Source of the DNA: Halocaridina rubra
Lineage: Eukaryota; Arthropoda; Malacostraca; Decapoda; Atyidae
Assembly: GCA_037179515.1 (NCBI GenBank)
Contig: JAXCGZ010021081.1
Span: 20,139 to 84,138 of the forward strand
DNA length: 64,000 nt
Reading direction: 5' to 3'
Below the pieces are notes generated by a model. The model saw only the letters and a list, made by a program, of their open reading frames with translations. It was not told the origin of the DNA and searched no databases. Positions 21,659 to 33,587 of this stretch are shown here, piece by piece (within the stretch, counting starts at the first letter, position 1; the number at the start of each line of letters is the position of its first letter). The position numbers were made by a program, and so were the translations under genes.

Positions 21659-21773
21659 TGGCACCATTCTTTTGGTGCTAAAGATATTTGGCGTTGCCAT
21701 TTTGGCACTAAGCTAACCTAACCTAGCCAAAAGGGCAATGCCAAAACAAATTAACACCAAAAGAGCGGTGCCA
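21659..21773. mobile_element. MITE-like hairpin element
   Basis: 115-bp element with about 50-bp imperfect inverted arms. Both ends start TGGCACC..TCTTTTGGTG when read inward and include a TTTTGGC block. The loop holds ctaacctaacctag. No transposase frame. Confidence 0.65.
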
Positions 21774-22424
21774 AATAGTCCCATTCCGTTCAGTGGAACT
21801 GGATTTGGAAGTACTGTATTAAATCCATAAGACTGAGAGAAATCTTTTCCTCAGCAACTGGATAAGGCAGGGCATGTAAATAGCACAGACCACGAGGCTC
21901 CAAATCAGGGCTCTCTATTTGGTGAATGAACAGCTCAAAGGTAATTGCTGTTGTTTCCTGAGCAACCTATCAAAATAGTCCCGAGATCCTGAGGAAGGCC
22001 ACTTCCAATGCCAGGCTTTCCCACAGAGCTCTCAGAGAGTGTATGTTAGAGTTGTTATCATATGCAGTTGTAAGCAGAAGAATCTTTCATAATGTGTGAC
22101 TACATGTGATGATGTGTCACATCCTGGACAGGCATATTTGGTGGGGTTGTTCAGCATCTTCTGACTGCTCAAAGGGGCTGGATGGTGCCAAAATTACAAC
22201 TTTAAAGGTTTAATTTTTTTGCCAGTTGTCCAATATATATTGAGAAGGAGATATGGGAAGCAACACACTCAGTTAATACTGTCTGCTGTATCTGTCTATG
22301 ATTTTTCTCATACTGAGCGTAGAGGGCATTGTAATGTCATGATTTCTTGGGTTAAAACCCCTCATACAGAATTTATAAGAAGCCACAGGCTTTACAAGAG
22401 AAGGAAGCAGCAACTATCATCATT

Positions 22425-22735
22425 CCTGTGGATATAGGAGTGAACAGGAGGACAGTGGGTCGCAGGAGGTACTGGTGTATCCTGGGAATTAAAACTATAA
22501 CAGAGAAGTCCGTCAGGGTTGTGGAGTGGCACAGCTGCCCTGCCCACAATGTTGTACCTAATCAACCCACAACCTCGAGGGACATGTTAATTTGTTGAAA
22601 TTGTAGATATAGGAGTGAACAGGAGGGCTGTGGGTCACAGAAGGTACTGGTGTATCCAGGGTATTAACACTAACAAACAAGTCCATTGGGGTTGTGGGGT
22701 GGAGTGGCACAGCTGCCCTGCCCCCACAAGCTCAC
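22425..22735. repeat. Direct duplication of about 115 bp
   Basis: gatataggagtgaacaggag to agctgccctgcc occurs at about 22431 and 22608. Confidence 0.8.
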
Positions 22736-22810
22736 CCTAAGGTGGGTTCGAACGCAGGTCAGTCACTTTCCAACTTGCATGTTCTACCACTGAGCCACCA
22801 AGGCTTCCCA
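22710..22810 (-). repeat. SINE-2 head fragment
   Basis: ggtgggttcgaacgcaggtc through ctaccactgagccaccaagg. Confidence 0.55.
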
Positions 22811-23374
22811 ACAAATTAAGCAAAGGTTATATTATAGTGGCAACATAAATTTTTGCAAGATAATACTCTCTGTTGCTATAATAGCTCATACACAAGATAA
22901 ATTCTATACAAAATTATCACAAGAATACCATCATATGCCTTCAAAAGAGACAAAACAAGATAGAGGTAAAAATAAAAGCCAAGTTCACATCCTAGTTATA
23001 GCAAAAGGTCTGGTAACTCTTAGTGATGGAGAAATAGTCACTGAGTGCACAGACAAATTCATTTAGGCACAATGAGGACTGCAAATAACCATGGATGATA
23101 CATAGTAGTTCCTAATGGCAACCACCCATAATAGAGAAAAAATCGAATGAGCAGAAACTATCCCAAAGTCTTTTCCTAAGAAGATACTACAAGAGCAGAT
23201 TTTAAAAGGGAGAGGAAGGTAATACCCAATGAGGACCATCATATATTAAGACACTAAAACGTAACAGTATGGGTAAGAAAATGAGAGGACACAGAGGATG
23301 AATAAGAACAACTAAACCTGATTACATATAAAGCTTTCTGGGACTAAAAGTCAAATGGATAGAACCCACTTGAA

Positions 23375-23995
23375 GTGATTCTGTTACTCAAAATCTACCT
23401 CTGGGAGAACAGAAAAGTACTGCAAAACACTGGAGTTACCCTGTAACTCGGTGTCTCCCTCTGCGAGTAAAGGCAAAGGAATATAAAACACTTCAAGTGA
23501 TCCCATTACTCAATGTCTCCCTCTGGGAGAAAAGGCAAAGGAATACGAAACATTTAGTGATCCAGTTACTCAATGTCTCACTCTAGGAGAAATAGCAAAG
23601 GCATACAAAACCCTTAGAGAGATCCCGTTACTCAGTGCCTCAGCTTAGAGAAAAGGCAAAAGAATACAATTCCCTTGGAGTTATCTCTATACTCAGTGTC
23701 TAAATCTAAAACCTGGGAGAAAGGGCAAAGGAATGCAATACCCTTGGAGAGATCCTGATACTCAATGTGTCACTCTTGGAGAAAAGGTAAAGGAATACGA
23801 AACCATTGCAGCAATCCCATTGCTCAATGTTTCACACTTGGAGAAAAGGCAAAGGAATACAATACTCTTGGAGTGATCTCGTTATACACGGTCTCACTCT
23901 GGGGTAAAATGCAACGGAATGCGAATGTCTTGAACTGATCTCGATACTCAATTTATCACTCGTGATGAAAAGGCAAACGAGTACGAAACCTTTGA
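23375..23995. repeat. Minisatellite of about 60 bp, roughly ten units
   Basis: Core ttactcaatgtctc.ctc, then gagaaaaggcaaaggaata, repeated with 10-20% divergence. Confidence 0.85.
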
Positions 23996-24859
23996 TCTGC
24001 AAGTGAGTCAACTTAAAGAGGATTATCATCAGAGAACAAGAGATTAACAGCAGTCAGATCAAAAGGGATGAAGAAATTAATCTCAAGTAAATGAGAATAC
24101 TAATGCTTCCCTATTTAAGAACAACTAACTTAAGAACATTTGCAGATACCACCAAAGTCCTACCCATTATCTACCCATGTATTAATGTATGTATTGCTGT
24201 ACTGTACTGTATTATACTATTATTACTGTATTAAAATTCATTAAAACTGTATACTTTATGTGTTATGTAGGAGTAAAGTATCTTTAACCTAAGTAGCATA
24301 TGTATGTACTGTACAGTATCTTTTTCACCTAAACATTACTTAAGAACAATCCTACCAACAAACAGACTTCTGGAACCAAACTCATTCATAAGTAGGGGAG
24401 TGTCTGTAATGACAAATATCCCTGTGCGCAATTTAACATATAATTGACTTTGCGGGCAACTGTATGTTTAATATGACTGTCATACAAATAATAGATGACC
24501 TCAAGCAACTTTAAGACAGAGCCTGCAATGAAACCTTGAATACTGTATAGCCAACGAACATTCATTCCTCTTTAAAGAAATATATTCAAAATCAGAAGTT
24601 GTCTAAATACAAAGAAATATGATATTCACAGCACGATAAAAATGCCTATTATGGAAGAAAATTATTAAACCAAAATATACTTAGTTTTTCAAAGCGGTTT
24701 GAAATAGAGTGATAATAAAGACAAATATCTTCAGGTGCTTCCCAAAATAAACAATATTTTCCATCAAGGAGTGACAAGTGATCAAGGTTTATTAGATTCT
24801 AGTGAATGTATGCTTTGACTCGGCCAAAACATTCTTCTGGCACACAATGTATATGGTAT

Positions 24860-25440
24860 TATCGACGTCATGGGGTTGCTTATACAAGTTTATGAAAGGT
24901 TTTGGGTCATTTCTGAAGGGTAACAGGGCTTATTTAACTTTTTTTTTTTCTGTATATTACCATCAGTTAAAATGCATACTGTATTCCTACTGAGAATATA
25001 GTGAAAATTTTGAAATATCTAATGATGTAATAGATTTTGCAATTTAAAAGGGTTGTTTAAGGTTGTTTAAGCCTTCTTTAAATGGCATTTTATACTATAG
25101 TACTTGTTTGACTTAAGTCGTGAAAATGTTGAACTACTGACTGATGTTGTAGTGTAAGCGAAATTATGGGGTTGCTTATACAGGGTCTAAGTTGTCCTTA
25201 AATGGTATTTTTTTATTTAAGTCATTTACCAATGTAAGTCCTGAATATGAGGAATTATCGAATGATGGTATAGTGTTAAATCCTGAATACGTTGAACTAC
25301 TGAATGATGTTACAATCCCAGGGACTTTAGGGGTTGACAGGGGGCTTAGGATGTCTTTAATGGTATTATTTTTACTGAAGTCTTTTTCTGAAGAATTTAA
25401 CAAATTAGGGCAAAGTATTACTGCATTTCTGTGATGAAAA
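24860..25440. repeat. Degenerate long tandem repeat
   Basis: Blocks ggggttgcttataca (24873, 25168) and ttaaatggtatttttttattt / taatggtattatttttac recur with gaactactgaatgatgtt. Confidence 0.5.
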
Positions 25441-25728
25441 ATCATATGCATCATCATCTATAAAAAAATTAATATATTAATGAACATAAGAATTACAATA
25501 GTAATAGCCTACATCCATATACAGTGACTGCACTCCCCCTTGTAACAGGGGTGGCAGAATCAAAGCACACACATTCACCAGAAACCTAACATACCTCGAT
25601 TATTTCTCTTGGCTCCTTAGAGATAAAGGGTTGCCACAATTCCCCCTCACCACTACTACCCTGCTTGGGTCATCCACAGGGTAAGTGGGCAAGGTTCTAA
25701 TACAACTATTATTATGATTTAGTCCCCT

Positions 25729-27162
25729 TCATTCTACCATGATGACCTCTTCTTTAATGAATACTTGATTTTCTTGCAAATGAATATCACCCTCTTCATC
25801 AGTAGGAATGTGGACGACATCGGGTTCACCCGAAGTCATCTCGTTATTAGAGCACGAGGTTTCTTTAACATTAACCAAACCAACAAGAAGAAAACTATTT
25901 TGGCCTGCAGATGTATCAGATGGTGGATTAGACACCTCATCACAAGAGTCGTATTCCTTGAGTACTTTGTGACCAAATACGAAATGCCATTCCAAGGATT
26001 TTTCACTCGAAAATCTCATCTGACACATGGAGCATGAGAAGTTCTTTGTTTTACGCGATGAAGGTCCTTCTCCAATCTCTCCTCCTTCATGAGCGTGGAG
26101 CTTCATCATGTGTCTCATCGCATCAATCTTTGAAGAGAATCCTTGGCTGCAAAAGGAACATTTAAAAAGAATTTTCTTGGTAGTCAAATGGGATTCTAAA
26201 TGACTTTCCAAAAGGCTAATGGACGAAAATGCTCTGCCACAATCAAAACATTTCATGGATTCGTTTGAGATGTTATCTCCTTGTTGAGCTAAATCACATT
26301 TGCTCGATTTTTTCACAGAATGCTGGAACCGTTTTAGGTAAATCTTGGATTTTTTTTTGCACCTCTCACAGAGTTTTTTTCCTTTCTGCCGTTGTATTTC
26401 CTGATTGAAAGCAGCTTTACAGACAAACTTTATTCCACACATAATGCATGTGGAAGGTTTTTCACCAGAATGAATAGAGACATGCTCATCCAAACCCGAC
26501 TTACTTCTAAACATTTTGTCACAGAAATCACAAAAAAATGCCTTTTCTCCAGGATGCGTTGATAAGTGATGTTTCAATTCACTAATATCCACACACTTTT
26601 TACTGCAGATCGTGCACACGTGTGCACCCACATTTGTAGCATGGAAATGCATATGTCTTTTGAAATCATCTATGTTGTAGTAAATTTTTCCACAGATATG
26701 GCAATTATTTGGTTCTTGACTTTTATGTATCAGTTCATGAGCTTGACATTGATTCTTTCTTACAAATGTCCTGTCACATGAAGAACACTTGAAAGGCCTC
26801 TCGCCTGTATGAGAATGTACGTGAGCGTCCAAATTACGCCTCTCCTTGTATTTTTTTTTGCACTGAGGGCATTCATACACATGTTCAGCCCTTCCATGAT
26901 GTACTCTCAAGTGTTTCCTCAAAGATCTCTTGTCTGTGATTTTAACATAGCATATTTCACATTCAGTAGCTTTTTGTTCAGAATGAACTTTTGAATGTCT
27001 CTTGAGGTATTTTAGGGAGATGTAAACTTTATCGCACACAGAACACGTGAACAGTTCTACGCCAGAGTGCTTTCGTGCGTGATTAGTCAATTCCGATTTG
27101 AATTTTGTGGTAAAAGCACAGTCCTTGCATTGAAAGCACTTTATTTGTTTCTGCTTCTCCAT
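25729..27162 (-). CDS. C2H2 zinc-finger protein (477 aa), probable DNA-binding transcription factor
   Basis: The frame reads MEKQKQIKCFQCKDC and has an in-frame TAG shortly upstream. The ATG has a strong Kozak context (aaccATGG). Eleven C2H2 fingers are intact; the first uses C12, C15, H28 and H32, and several are joined by TGERPF/SGEKP-type linkers. After finger 8 the block starting STCIMCGIKFVC keeps its cysteines but lost both histidines, and it is followed by a basic CERCKKKSK stretch with no complete finger. Two spaced fingers and a final one follow. The C-terminus is acidic and ends FIKEEVIMVE, where IKEE fits a sumoylation consensus. No KRAB, ZAD or BTB domain is present. The coding part is intronless. 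The DNA target is unknown and I give no gene name. Confidence 0.88.
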   Translation of the reverse strand: MEKQKQIKCFQCKDCAFTTKFKSELTNHARKHSGVELFTCSVCDKVYISLKYLKRHSKVHSEQKATECEICYVKITDKRSLRKHLRVHHGRAEHVYECPQCKKKYKERRNLDAHVHSHTGERPFKCSSCDRTFVRKNQCQAHELIHKSQEPNNCHICGKIYYNIDDFKRHMHFHATNVGAHVCTICSKKCVDISELKHHLSTHPGEKAFFCDFCDKMFRSKSGLDEHVSIHSGEKPSTCIMCGIKFVCKAAFNQEIQRQKGKKLCERCKKKSKIYLKRFQHSVKKSSKCDLAQQGDNISNESMKCFDCGRAFSSISLLESHLESHLTTKKILFKCSFCSQGFSSKIDAMRHMMKLHAHEGGEIGEGPSSRKTKNFSCSMCQMRFSSEKSLEWHFVFGHKVLKEYDSCDEVSNPPSDTSAGQNSFLLVGLVNVKETSCSNNEMTSGEPDVVHIPTDEEGDIHLQENQVFIKEEVIMVE

Positions 27163-27275
27163 GGTTATTCTCAATATGCAAATCTAGTACCCTTTATCAC
27201 ATACTCTTTCGGCGAAAGGATGAATATTATCTCAAAGGTGTATTCTGCCTGCACTTTTGAGATCAGTTTATCTTG

Positions 27276-27300
27276 CTTTTATATGATATCTGCTGGAAAA
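27276..27300 (-). promoter_or_regulatory. TATA-like box or alternative 5'UTR acceptor upstream of the zinc-finger gene
   Basis: On the minus strand TATAAAAG (27283-27276) lies about 115 nt before the ATG. Just upstream is ttttttccag, a plausible splice acceptor for a 5'UTR exon. The sequence cannot tell which, if either, is used. Confidence 0.3.
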
Positions 27301-27719
27301 AAAGATATACTACAGACATCATAATTACCATAAATAAAGGTGCATTTCTATCAATTTCTGGACACATTAATTTCCTGTTCAGACCATAAAGAATTCATTA
27401 AATGTAAAAATAATTAGGTCCTCAAAAAATCTTACTAAAACATAACACCCCATTGGTATGCCTAATACATTTAGTATAGTTACTGTCTTACAATATCTAT
27501 TACATGAAAACAGTAAAGATTAGCAACCCCAATATATTAAATAACCCAATAAATTATTAGCTACATACTTAATTAAAGTACTGGGGGTATCCTATCTTCA
27601 TCTGATTCACTACATAGCCCACAGTACTATTTAAATATTTTTCATGGTGCTCTAGCTCCTACTTAAGCACTGCTTTTTCTCTTTTATCCTCCTTAGGGCC
27701 TCAGAATTCCAAATTACAC

Positions 27720-27825
27720 CTAGCTGGCTCATGGCTCCTAGCTGGCCCGTGGCTCCTAGCTGACTTAATGACTCTTAGCTAGCCTATGACTCCCAGCTGG
27801 CTCATGACTCCTAGCTGGTATCGTG
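27720..27825. repeat. Short minisatellite (ctcctagctggc)
   Basis: About five diverged units of 20-24 bp with core tggctcatgactcctagc. Confidence 0.7.
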
Positions 27826-28044
27826 CCAGTTAAAATGCAACAAAACCAATGATTTTCATTATATTCACAATGTCAAATGAGAAATATTGTCTTGTAATAT
27901 TCCATACACAATGGACCAGATTTAACTCATAATTAAACTGACAATGACAAAAATTGCAATAACTTAAACTAAATGATGATAGCTCTTGGCACATCAGATA
28001 ATCAGTTGTGTCGAATCAATAATAATACAGAAAGTAAGTTCTTC

Positions 28045-28150
28045 TTTGTGGGTCACAATTAGTTTCTTTTCGAATGGGGTGGGCACAGATATATTTGAAT
28101 CGGGGGATAGAGGCTGGATGCCCTCCCTTATGACCCGCAGTGGCAAGGGT
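28045..28150 (-). repeat. SINE-2 fragment
   Basis: gtgggtcacaattagtttc through ggctggatgccctccctta; head missing. Confidence 0.6.
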
Positions 28151-28743
28151 TCAGGGCTACCTAGTTTGTCCTTATTCTTCCATTCAAAGGGCCCTAAATG
28201 TAAAAAAAAATAAAAAAAAAAGTTCCAAACAAGGTCTCCACGCATAATTTCAATCAAGAAAACAATGTTATTTTACCCACGCGAATAAGAAAAAGACGTG
28301 GCCATTGTCAGCTCTTAATAGATCATTTAAACACGAAACAATGACCTGAAATGTGATTTCTTAGAATTATGTCGCATATTAATATATTCTTACACTATGG
28401 GATGAACCTTTAAAGCTTTTTCAGATAATTTAAAACTAATATTCACTACGAATAAAGGAAAAGAGGCTATAATCCTCCAGACTGTTTTTCTCGGATAAAA
28501 TAGTAACCTAGAAATGACAAATTCTCACTAGCTGAAGACCATTATAAAACATAAATATATATAATTCTCAATAATAAATCTCCTTATATTAGTACAGAAA
28601 TAATTCTTTCCGTAAAAAGTTTGAGATTTTATTGAAAAAACTTTCAAGGTGTGCAAATTGAACAGCTAAATTAAGGAATCTTTAAATAGTTCAGCATTTT
28701 ACCAGAATATTGTTTTTGCAGTATAAGAAAAATTATGGATAGT

Positions 28744-28926
28744 GTGGTGCCGTGACCGAGTGGTAACACTGTCGACATTTAATTAGTCAAGTCATGGGTT
28801 CGAAGCCCACCATGGTCTGAGATTAGAAAGTGCATTCACTCAGAGTAACAGTCGCACTTGGCAAACCAAAAGTCTTCGCAAGAAGGTATCGTATATGCCC
28901 TTCGTAGAAAAAGGAAATCCGTGACG
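28744..28926 (+). mobile_element. SINE-1 interrupted by the CsRn1-like element
   Basis: Head gtgccgtgaccgagtggtaac, B box GGTTCGAAGCCC, body, then stops at ccgtgacg where the LTR begins; taaaactg continues after the other LTR at 33964. Confidence 0.8.
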
Positions 28927-29301
28927 TTATAGTTCAATGTTTACAAGATATCAAGATTACCACAATATCATTTAAGGTATCACAATACGAAAAAGTCATT
29001 TAATTTTAAGCAATTTTATGTATAAAAAAAATGAACAGACCAAAAGTATCACATTAGACGAAAAAGGCGGCAAATACAGAGTCAGTGTTGCCATAAAACA
29101 GAAAACCAAAACAATGTACAGTTCGTTATGACAAAAAGAAGCAAAATTAAGGGATCAGTTTAGAACAACAACAAAAATATTAATAAATAAAGTGAAAATA
29201 TATATATCAATTAATAAATAAATATATAAATAAAGAAGACATATATCATACCACTACAACACTCCAAATAAAGAAAGAAAATACTCTATACCACTACAAC
29301 A
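28927..29301 (-). repeat. CsRn1-like 3' LTR
   Basis: Begins TGTTGTAGTGGTATAG on the element strand and ends at the SINE sequence ccgtgacg. High identity to the other LTR suggests a fairly recent insertion. Confidence 0.85.
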
Positions 29302-29332
29302 CTCCCTTGCCAGTACAGGAGTACATTAGTTT

Positions 29333-31531
29333 TTAACACTGATAATAGAAAATATAGATATATAATATATATGTGGAGACATAGATACAAAAATACATAT
29401 TAATAATATACATAATCAGGGTTACGATTAAATTAACTCGACGAGATTTCGTAACAACAGATTGAGGTATTTTCTCTTCAATAGCATCTTCATTATCAAT
29501 ATTTTCAGGAATAGATGCACTACTAGGAATTAATGTATCAGAATCTGTGTCATTTGTGGAATTAGAATCAGAAAAATCATTATTTACACTTGGTTCAATC
29601 ACATCAGAATTGACAGCCTCTGGCACAGAATCATTATTTACAGTTGGTTCTGTCTCATTAAAACTGATAGTTTTTGGTATTGAGGCAGGTTTCAATCTAT
29701 CTACAGATACAGTAGTTAAATTTCCAGAAAGCTGACGTAAAATAAAATATTTATCACCACGTTCCACAACTTCAAGTGGACCAAAGTAGGGAGCCTCTAA
29801 AGGGCGACGTACACGATCCACTCTAACCCAAACATGTGTACATAATTCAAGATCTTTTGGAACATAAAGTTTAACGGAGGATGAATGAAGGTATCCATAA
29901 GAGGATTCAGAAAAATCTAATTCACGCATTCGAGATACAAATTCAGAGACAATTTCTTTATGTTGTGCAAAAGAAGGAATTTCAGTTGTTACCATGATTT
30001 TAGGACTAAGTAGCATACTTCCTGTTACCAAAGTAAATGGAGAAACTCCAGACTCTGTAGGGACACATCTTAAACCTAAAAGTACTATTGGTAAAGAAGC
30101 AAGCCAATCATCTTTACGTGCCATCAGAGATACTTTCAATACTCTATGTGATCTTTCAACCATGCCATTGGATTGAGGGTGATATGAAGTGGTACGCAGT
30201 CTATGAAATCCAATTATAGAGGAAAGTTGCTGAAATAATGCAGATTCAAATTGAGCACCTCTATCAGTAAAAACATATAATGGCACTCCAAAACGAGATA
30301 CCCAACCTTTAATAAAAGCAAAAGCAACAGTGGTAGCAGAAATATCTGTGATGGGGATGGCTTCCAACCATCTAGTAGATCTGTCAATACAGGTAAGAAC
30401 GTATTGTTCTTGTGCTGTAAAAGACTGGCCAGGGACTTTACTAGGAGGGAGAGGACCAACAATATCTAAATGTACAAATTCAAATCTCCCAAAAGGTGCT
30501 GTAAAATTTGTAATAGGAGCACGGGTATGGCGGTGCACTTTAACTTGCTGACAAGAAGTACACTCTTTAGTCCAACTTCGAATATCTCGATCCATATTAG
30601 GCCAAAAGTACCTAGCTTTGATAAGGCGCAACGTACCTTTGACTCCTGGATGTGAAATGTTATGCATAAGTTGAAATACTGATTTACGACAAGCTAAGGG
30701 AAGAAATGATCTTGGATGGGGTGTTGACACGTCACAATATAAGTCATGATTCTGAATTTTGAAAATTTTCAATCTCTCTTTGTAATTAAGAATTTCTGTG
30801 TCAGTGGATTGGCTCTCAGCTATACTGGTTAAATCATGTAAGTCCACTGAGACAGAAGATACAGGTAATGGTCTGGAAAGACAATCTGCTACAACATTGT
30901 CTGCACCCTTGATATGTACAATATCTGATATACACTCGCTAATTAAAGACCAATATCGTTGCTGTCTATCTGACTTGGCTGTATGAGGATTCTTAAATGC
31001 AAAAACAAGGGGTTTATGATCAGTAAATAAAACGGTTTCACGTCCTTCAATTACATGTTTAAATTTTAGTACAGCCAGATACGCAGCAAGCAGTTCTCCG
31101 TCAAAAGTAGAATAACACCTCTGAGTTTCTGATAATTTCTTTGAAAAGAATTCTATAGGGACAAATTTACCATCCTGAATTTGGTGTAACGCAGCTCCAG
31201 CTGCCACTTGGGAACAATCAGTCACCAGATGCAGTGGAGAATTACACTTATTAGTGAAATATGCAATGGTGCAAGCATTGTTAAGTGACTCTTTATCATT
31301 TACAAAGGCAGATTCTGCTTCCGAATTCCATACTAGTTCTTTAGATTTAGGTTGTAATCTAATTAATTCGGTCAAAGGATATACAACATCAGCAAAATGC
31401 GGTACCATTTGTCTATAGTAATTGAGCATTCCTATAAACCTACGTAAGGCAGCAGAATCTGCTGGCTTAGGAAAATCAACAATATCTGTCTGTTTATGAG
31501 AACCAGGTTTTAAACCATTAGCAGTGATCAA
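29333..31531 (-). pseudogene. CsRn1-like RT thumb-RNase H-integrase, long open frame (732 codons)
   Basis: Starts in EYLGYLITANGLKPGS of the RT end. RNase H is marked by TDCSQVAAGAAL, FDGELLAAYLAV and VLFTDHKPL. Integrase has a zinc-binding region (HNISHPGVKGT...CTSCQQ), catalytic Asp in VHLDIVGP and VFTDRGAQF, and Glu in NGMVERSHR. A Ser/Asp-rich C-terminal tail reaches the 3' LTR. The enzyme core residues are all present; the part is disconnected from the RT palm by the deletion at about 31550. Confidence 0.85.
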
Positions 31532-31556
31532 ATATCCTAAATATTCACTTTATAGT

Positions 31557-32142
31557 TCAATGTGACAGAATATCATCCAGGTAAATAAATACAAAATCAA
31601 GGTTTCTAAATAAATTGTCCATCAAACGTTGAAAAGTGGCAGGGGCATTCCGAAGACCATAAGGCATGTATAAATATTCAAATAGCCCAAAGGGTGTGAT
31701 TACTGCTGTCTTTTCAACATCTGAAGGATTCATAGGGATCTGGTGATAGGCTTTTAACAAATCAATTTTACTGAATATATTTTTCTTGTAAAGCTTTAAT
31801 GACACACTACTAATGTGGTAAAGGATATTTATCTGGCTTGGTCAAAGTATTAATTTGCCTAAAATCACCACATACTCTCCACTCTCCTGGCTTAGGTTTA
31901 GGAACTAAATGAATGGGTGAAGCCCAAGGTGATTTAGAGGGTTGTACAATACCCATATCCAACAACTGTTTAAATGCTTCCTTGGCAGCAGAATATTTGT
32001 CTGGAGCCAACGGACGACATCTAGCAAGCGTCGGAGGAGAACTCCCTGTATCTATATAATGAAAAACATTAGAATTCTTGAAAGAATTATTAGCTGTAAG
32101 AGGCTTAACACAGGACAAGAGTGAGGGAAAATCTTGGAACAA
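31557..32142 (-). pseudogene. CsRn1-like reverse transcriptase, split
   Basis: Two open pieces (32142-31810 and 31805-31557). Motifs are SPWASPIHLVPKPKPGEWRVCGDFR, FSKIDLLKAYHQIP, PYGLRNAPATFQR and the catalytic FIYLDDIL. The frame then meets a short deletion and stop. Confidence 0.8.
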
Positions 32143-32145
32143 CTG

Positions 32146-32517
32146 TTATACAGAATCAGGTAAATAGTCCAAATTATTAATCACATAAGAAACATTATGA
32201 TTTGCAATATCACCTTTTACAGAACATTGTGTTATATTGTCATGTAAAGTTTTATTCTTACAATCAATAAACAATCCAAAATTGCAAAGAAAATTATTAC
32301 CTAATAAAGGTGTACATACATCTGCAACAACAAATGTCCAGTTAAATCGACGGCGCAACTGCCGAATATCAAGGTCAAGAATAATTTCACCATAAACTTT
32401 TATTGACTCACCAGTGGCCGTAGATATATTAACTGCTGTTGGCCTTAATAAAATTTCTGAAACATACTTATATGGAATAATGGAGACTGCAGCTCCTGTA
32501 TCCACAGTGAAGACCAT
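32146..32517 (-). pseudogene. CsRn1-like protease
   Basis: Contains the aspartic protease site VFTVDTGAAVSIIP and the second conserved block PLLGNNFL. Open for 123 codons; separated from RT by a stop or frameshift. Confidence 0.75.
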
Positions 32518-32603
32518 GTCACTACAACCAATTTTGGCTACAACCTGTAGAAGTGGCAGAACAGAAGTGGCCGTAGCTACAATTTTCTCTTCTGTCTGCT
32601 TTA

Positions 32604-33421
32604 TTAGTTTTCTGAACTAGGAAAATTCCGTGTGGGCGATGAGGACCTAGACGTTGATGCTGGGGACGGCGCTCTAGAAGAATCCTTCATCTGGATATTT
32701 TGAGATTTATTCGGCCATTGGCACCATGGCTTGCACCATTTAGCCCGAGTTCCATAATATAAATGGGCACGACAAACTTTTGGACGTTGATTATGATGGA
32801 ACGGTAGCACTCCTAGGCCTACAGGTGGATTCTTGGAAATTGATACATACTGGGATGTACTAGCTCGACGAGAAACTGACGACTGATCAACAACATTGAT
32901 GGGTTTAGCCCTATTATTATTTTGAGAAAATACCACTAGTTCATCTGCAACCTTGCCTAAAGCTGGTAAATCCGTATTTTGCTGAGAGGCTAAAACTGCC
33001 GAAATACTACTGGGAACTGCTTGCAAGACTTTATGTTTCACTAGGTCATCTGTTACTCCTAATTTAGAAGCAGTTCTGCGAATTTCTTCTAAATAAACTG
33101 AAGGCTTGCCATGCATTACTGTATTACTTATCAAATCATTGAAAAGTTCAGGCTTGGTCTGTTCAAAAAGATTTGTGAGGTATGCTTTAATTATATCATA
33201 GTCTCTCCTATTTAAAGTGTCTTGGGGAACACGTTCTACAACAGTAGGGGCAAGGCAGATAACACATGGAAAAATTTTGTTTCACTGGATTTCACATTAG
33301 CTAAGCCAAATTGAGCTTCAAGAATAGAAAACCACCCTGAAACGCAGGTGTCCATGAATGCAGGGGCTTTCACTGCTATGTGCCTGACAGCACTAGACTT
33401 ATCATCATCAGAATCGAGCAT
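32604..33421 (-). pseudogene. CsRn1-like gag, frameshifted
   Basis: Starts MLDSDDDKSSAVRHIAVK at 33421. The first frame ends at 33236 and the rest continues in another frame to 32604. Capsid-like sequence includes GWFSILEAQFGLANV, KHKVLQAVPSS and a C-terminal CRAHLYYGTRAKWCKPWC motif, the unusual Cys/His block found in this clade instead of a standard zinc knuckle. Ends in a Ser/Pro-rich tail. Confidence 0.75.
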
Positions 33422-33574
33422 TGTTTATGACAGCTTATCTTGGAGTACAAATACTGAAAGAAACTTAGGCCTTGCCTACCGGTATGATGCTGAAGAAATT
33501 TTGTTACTTAGGCCTATCTTGTCAATTACAAATATCTTGTCACTCTTATATTGTCACTCATATCTTGTTACTAC

Positions 33575-33585
33575 GGTGGTCACCA
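33575..33585 (-). other. tRNA-Trp-type primer-binding site
   Basis: The element strand reads TGGTGACCACC just after the LTR. TGGTGACC is complementary to the 3' end of animal tRNA-Trp (GGTCACCA). Confidence 0.65.
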
Positions 33586-33587
33586 CT

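Noticed and set aside
23375..23995. CRISPR-like array
   Set aside because: Units are diverged and contiguous without unique spacers, in an animal genome; it is a minisatellite.
25176..25457. 93-codon minus-strand frame
   Set aside because: Lies in a degenerate tandem repeat, has no motif and the plus strand is equally open.
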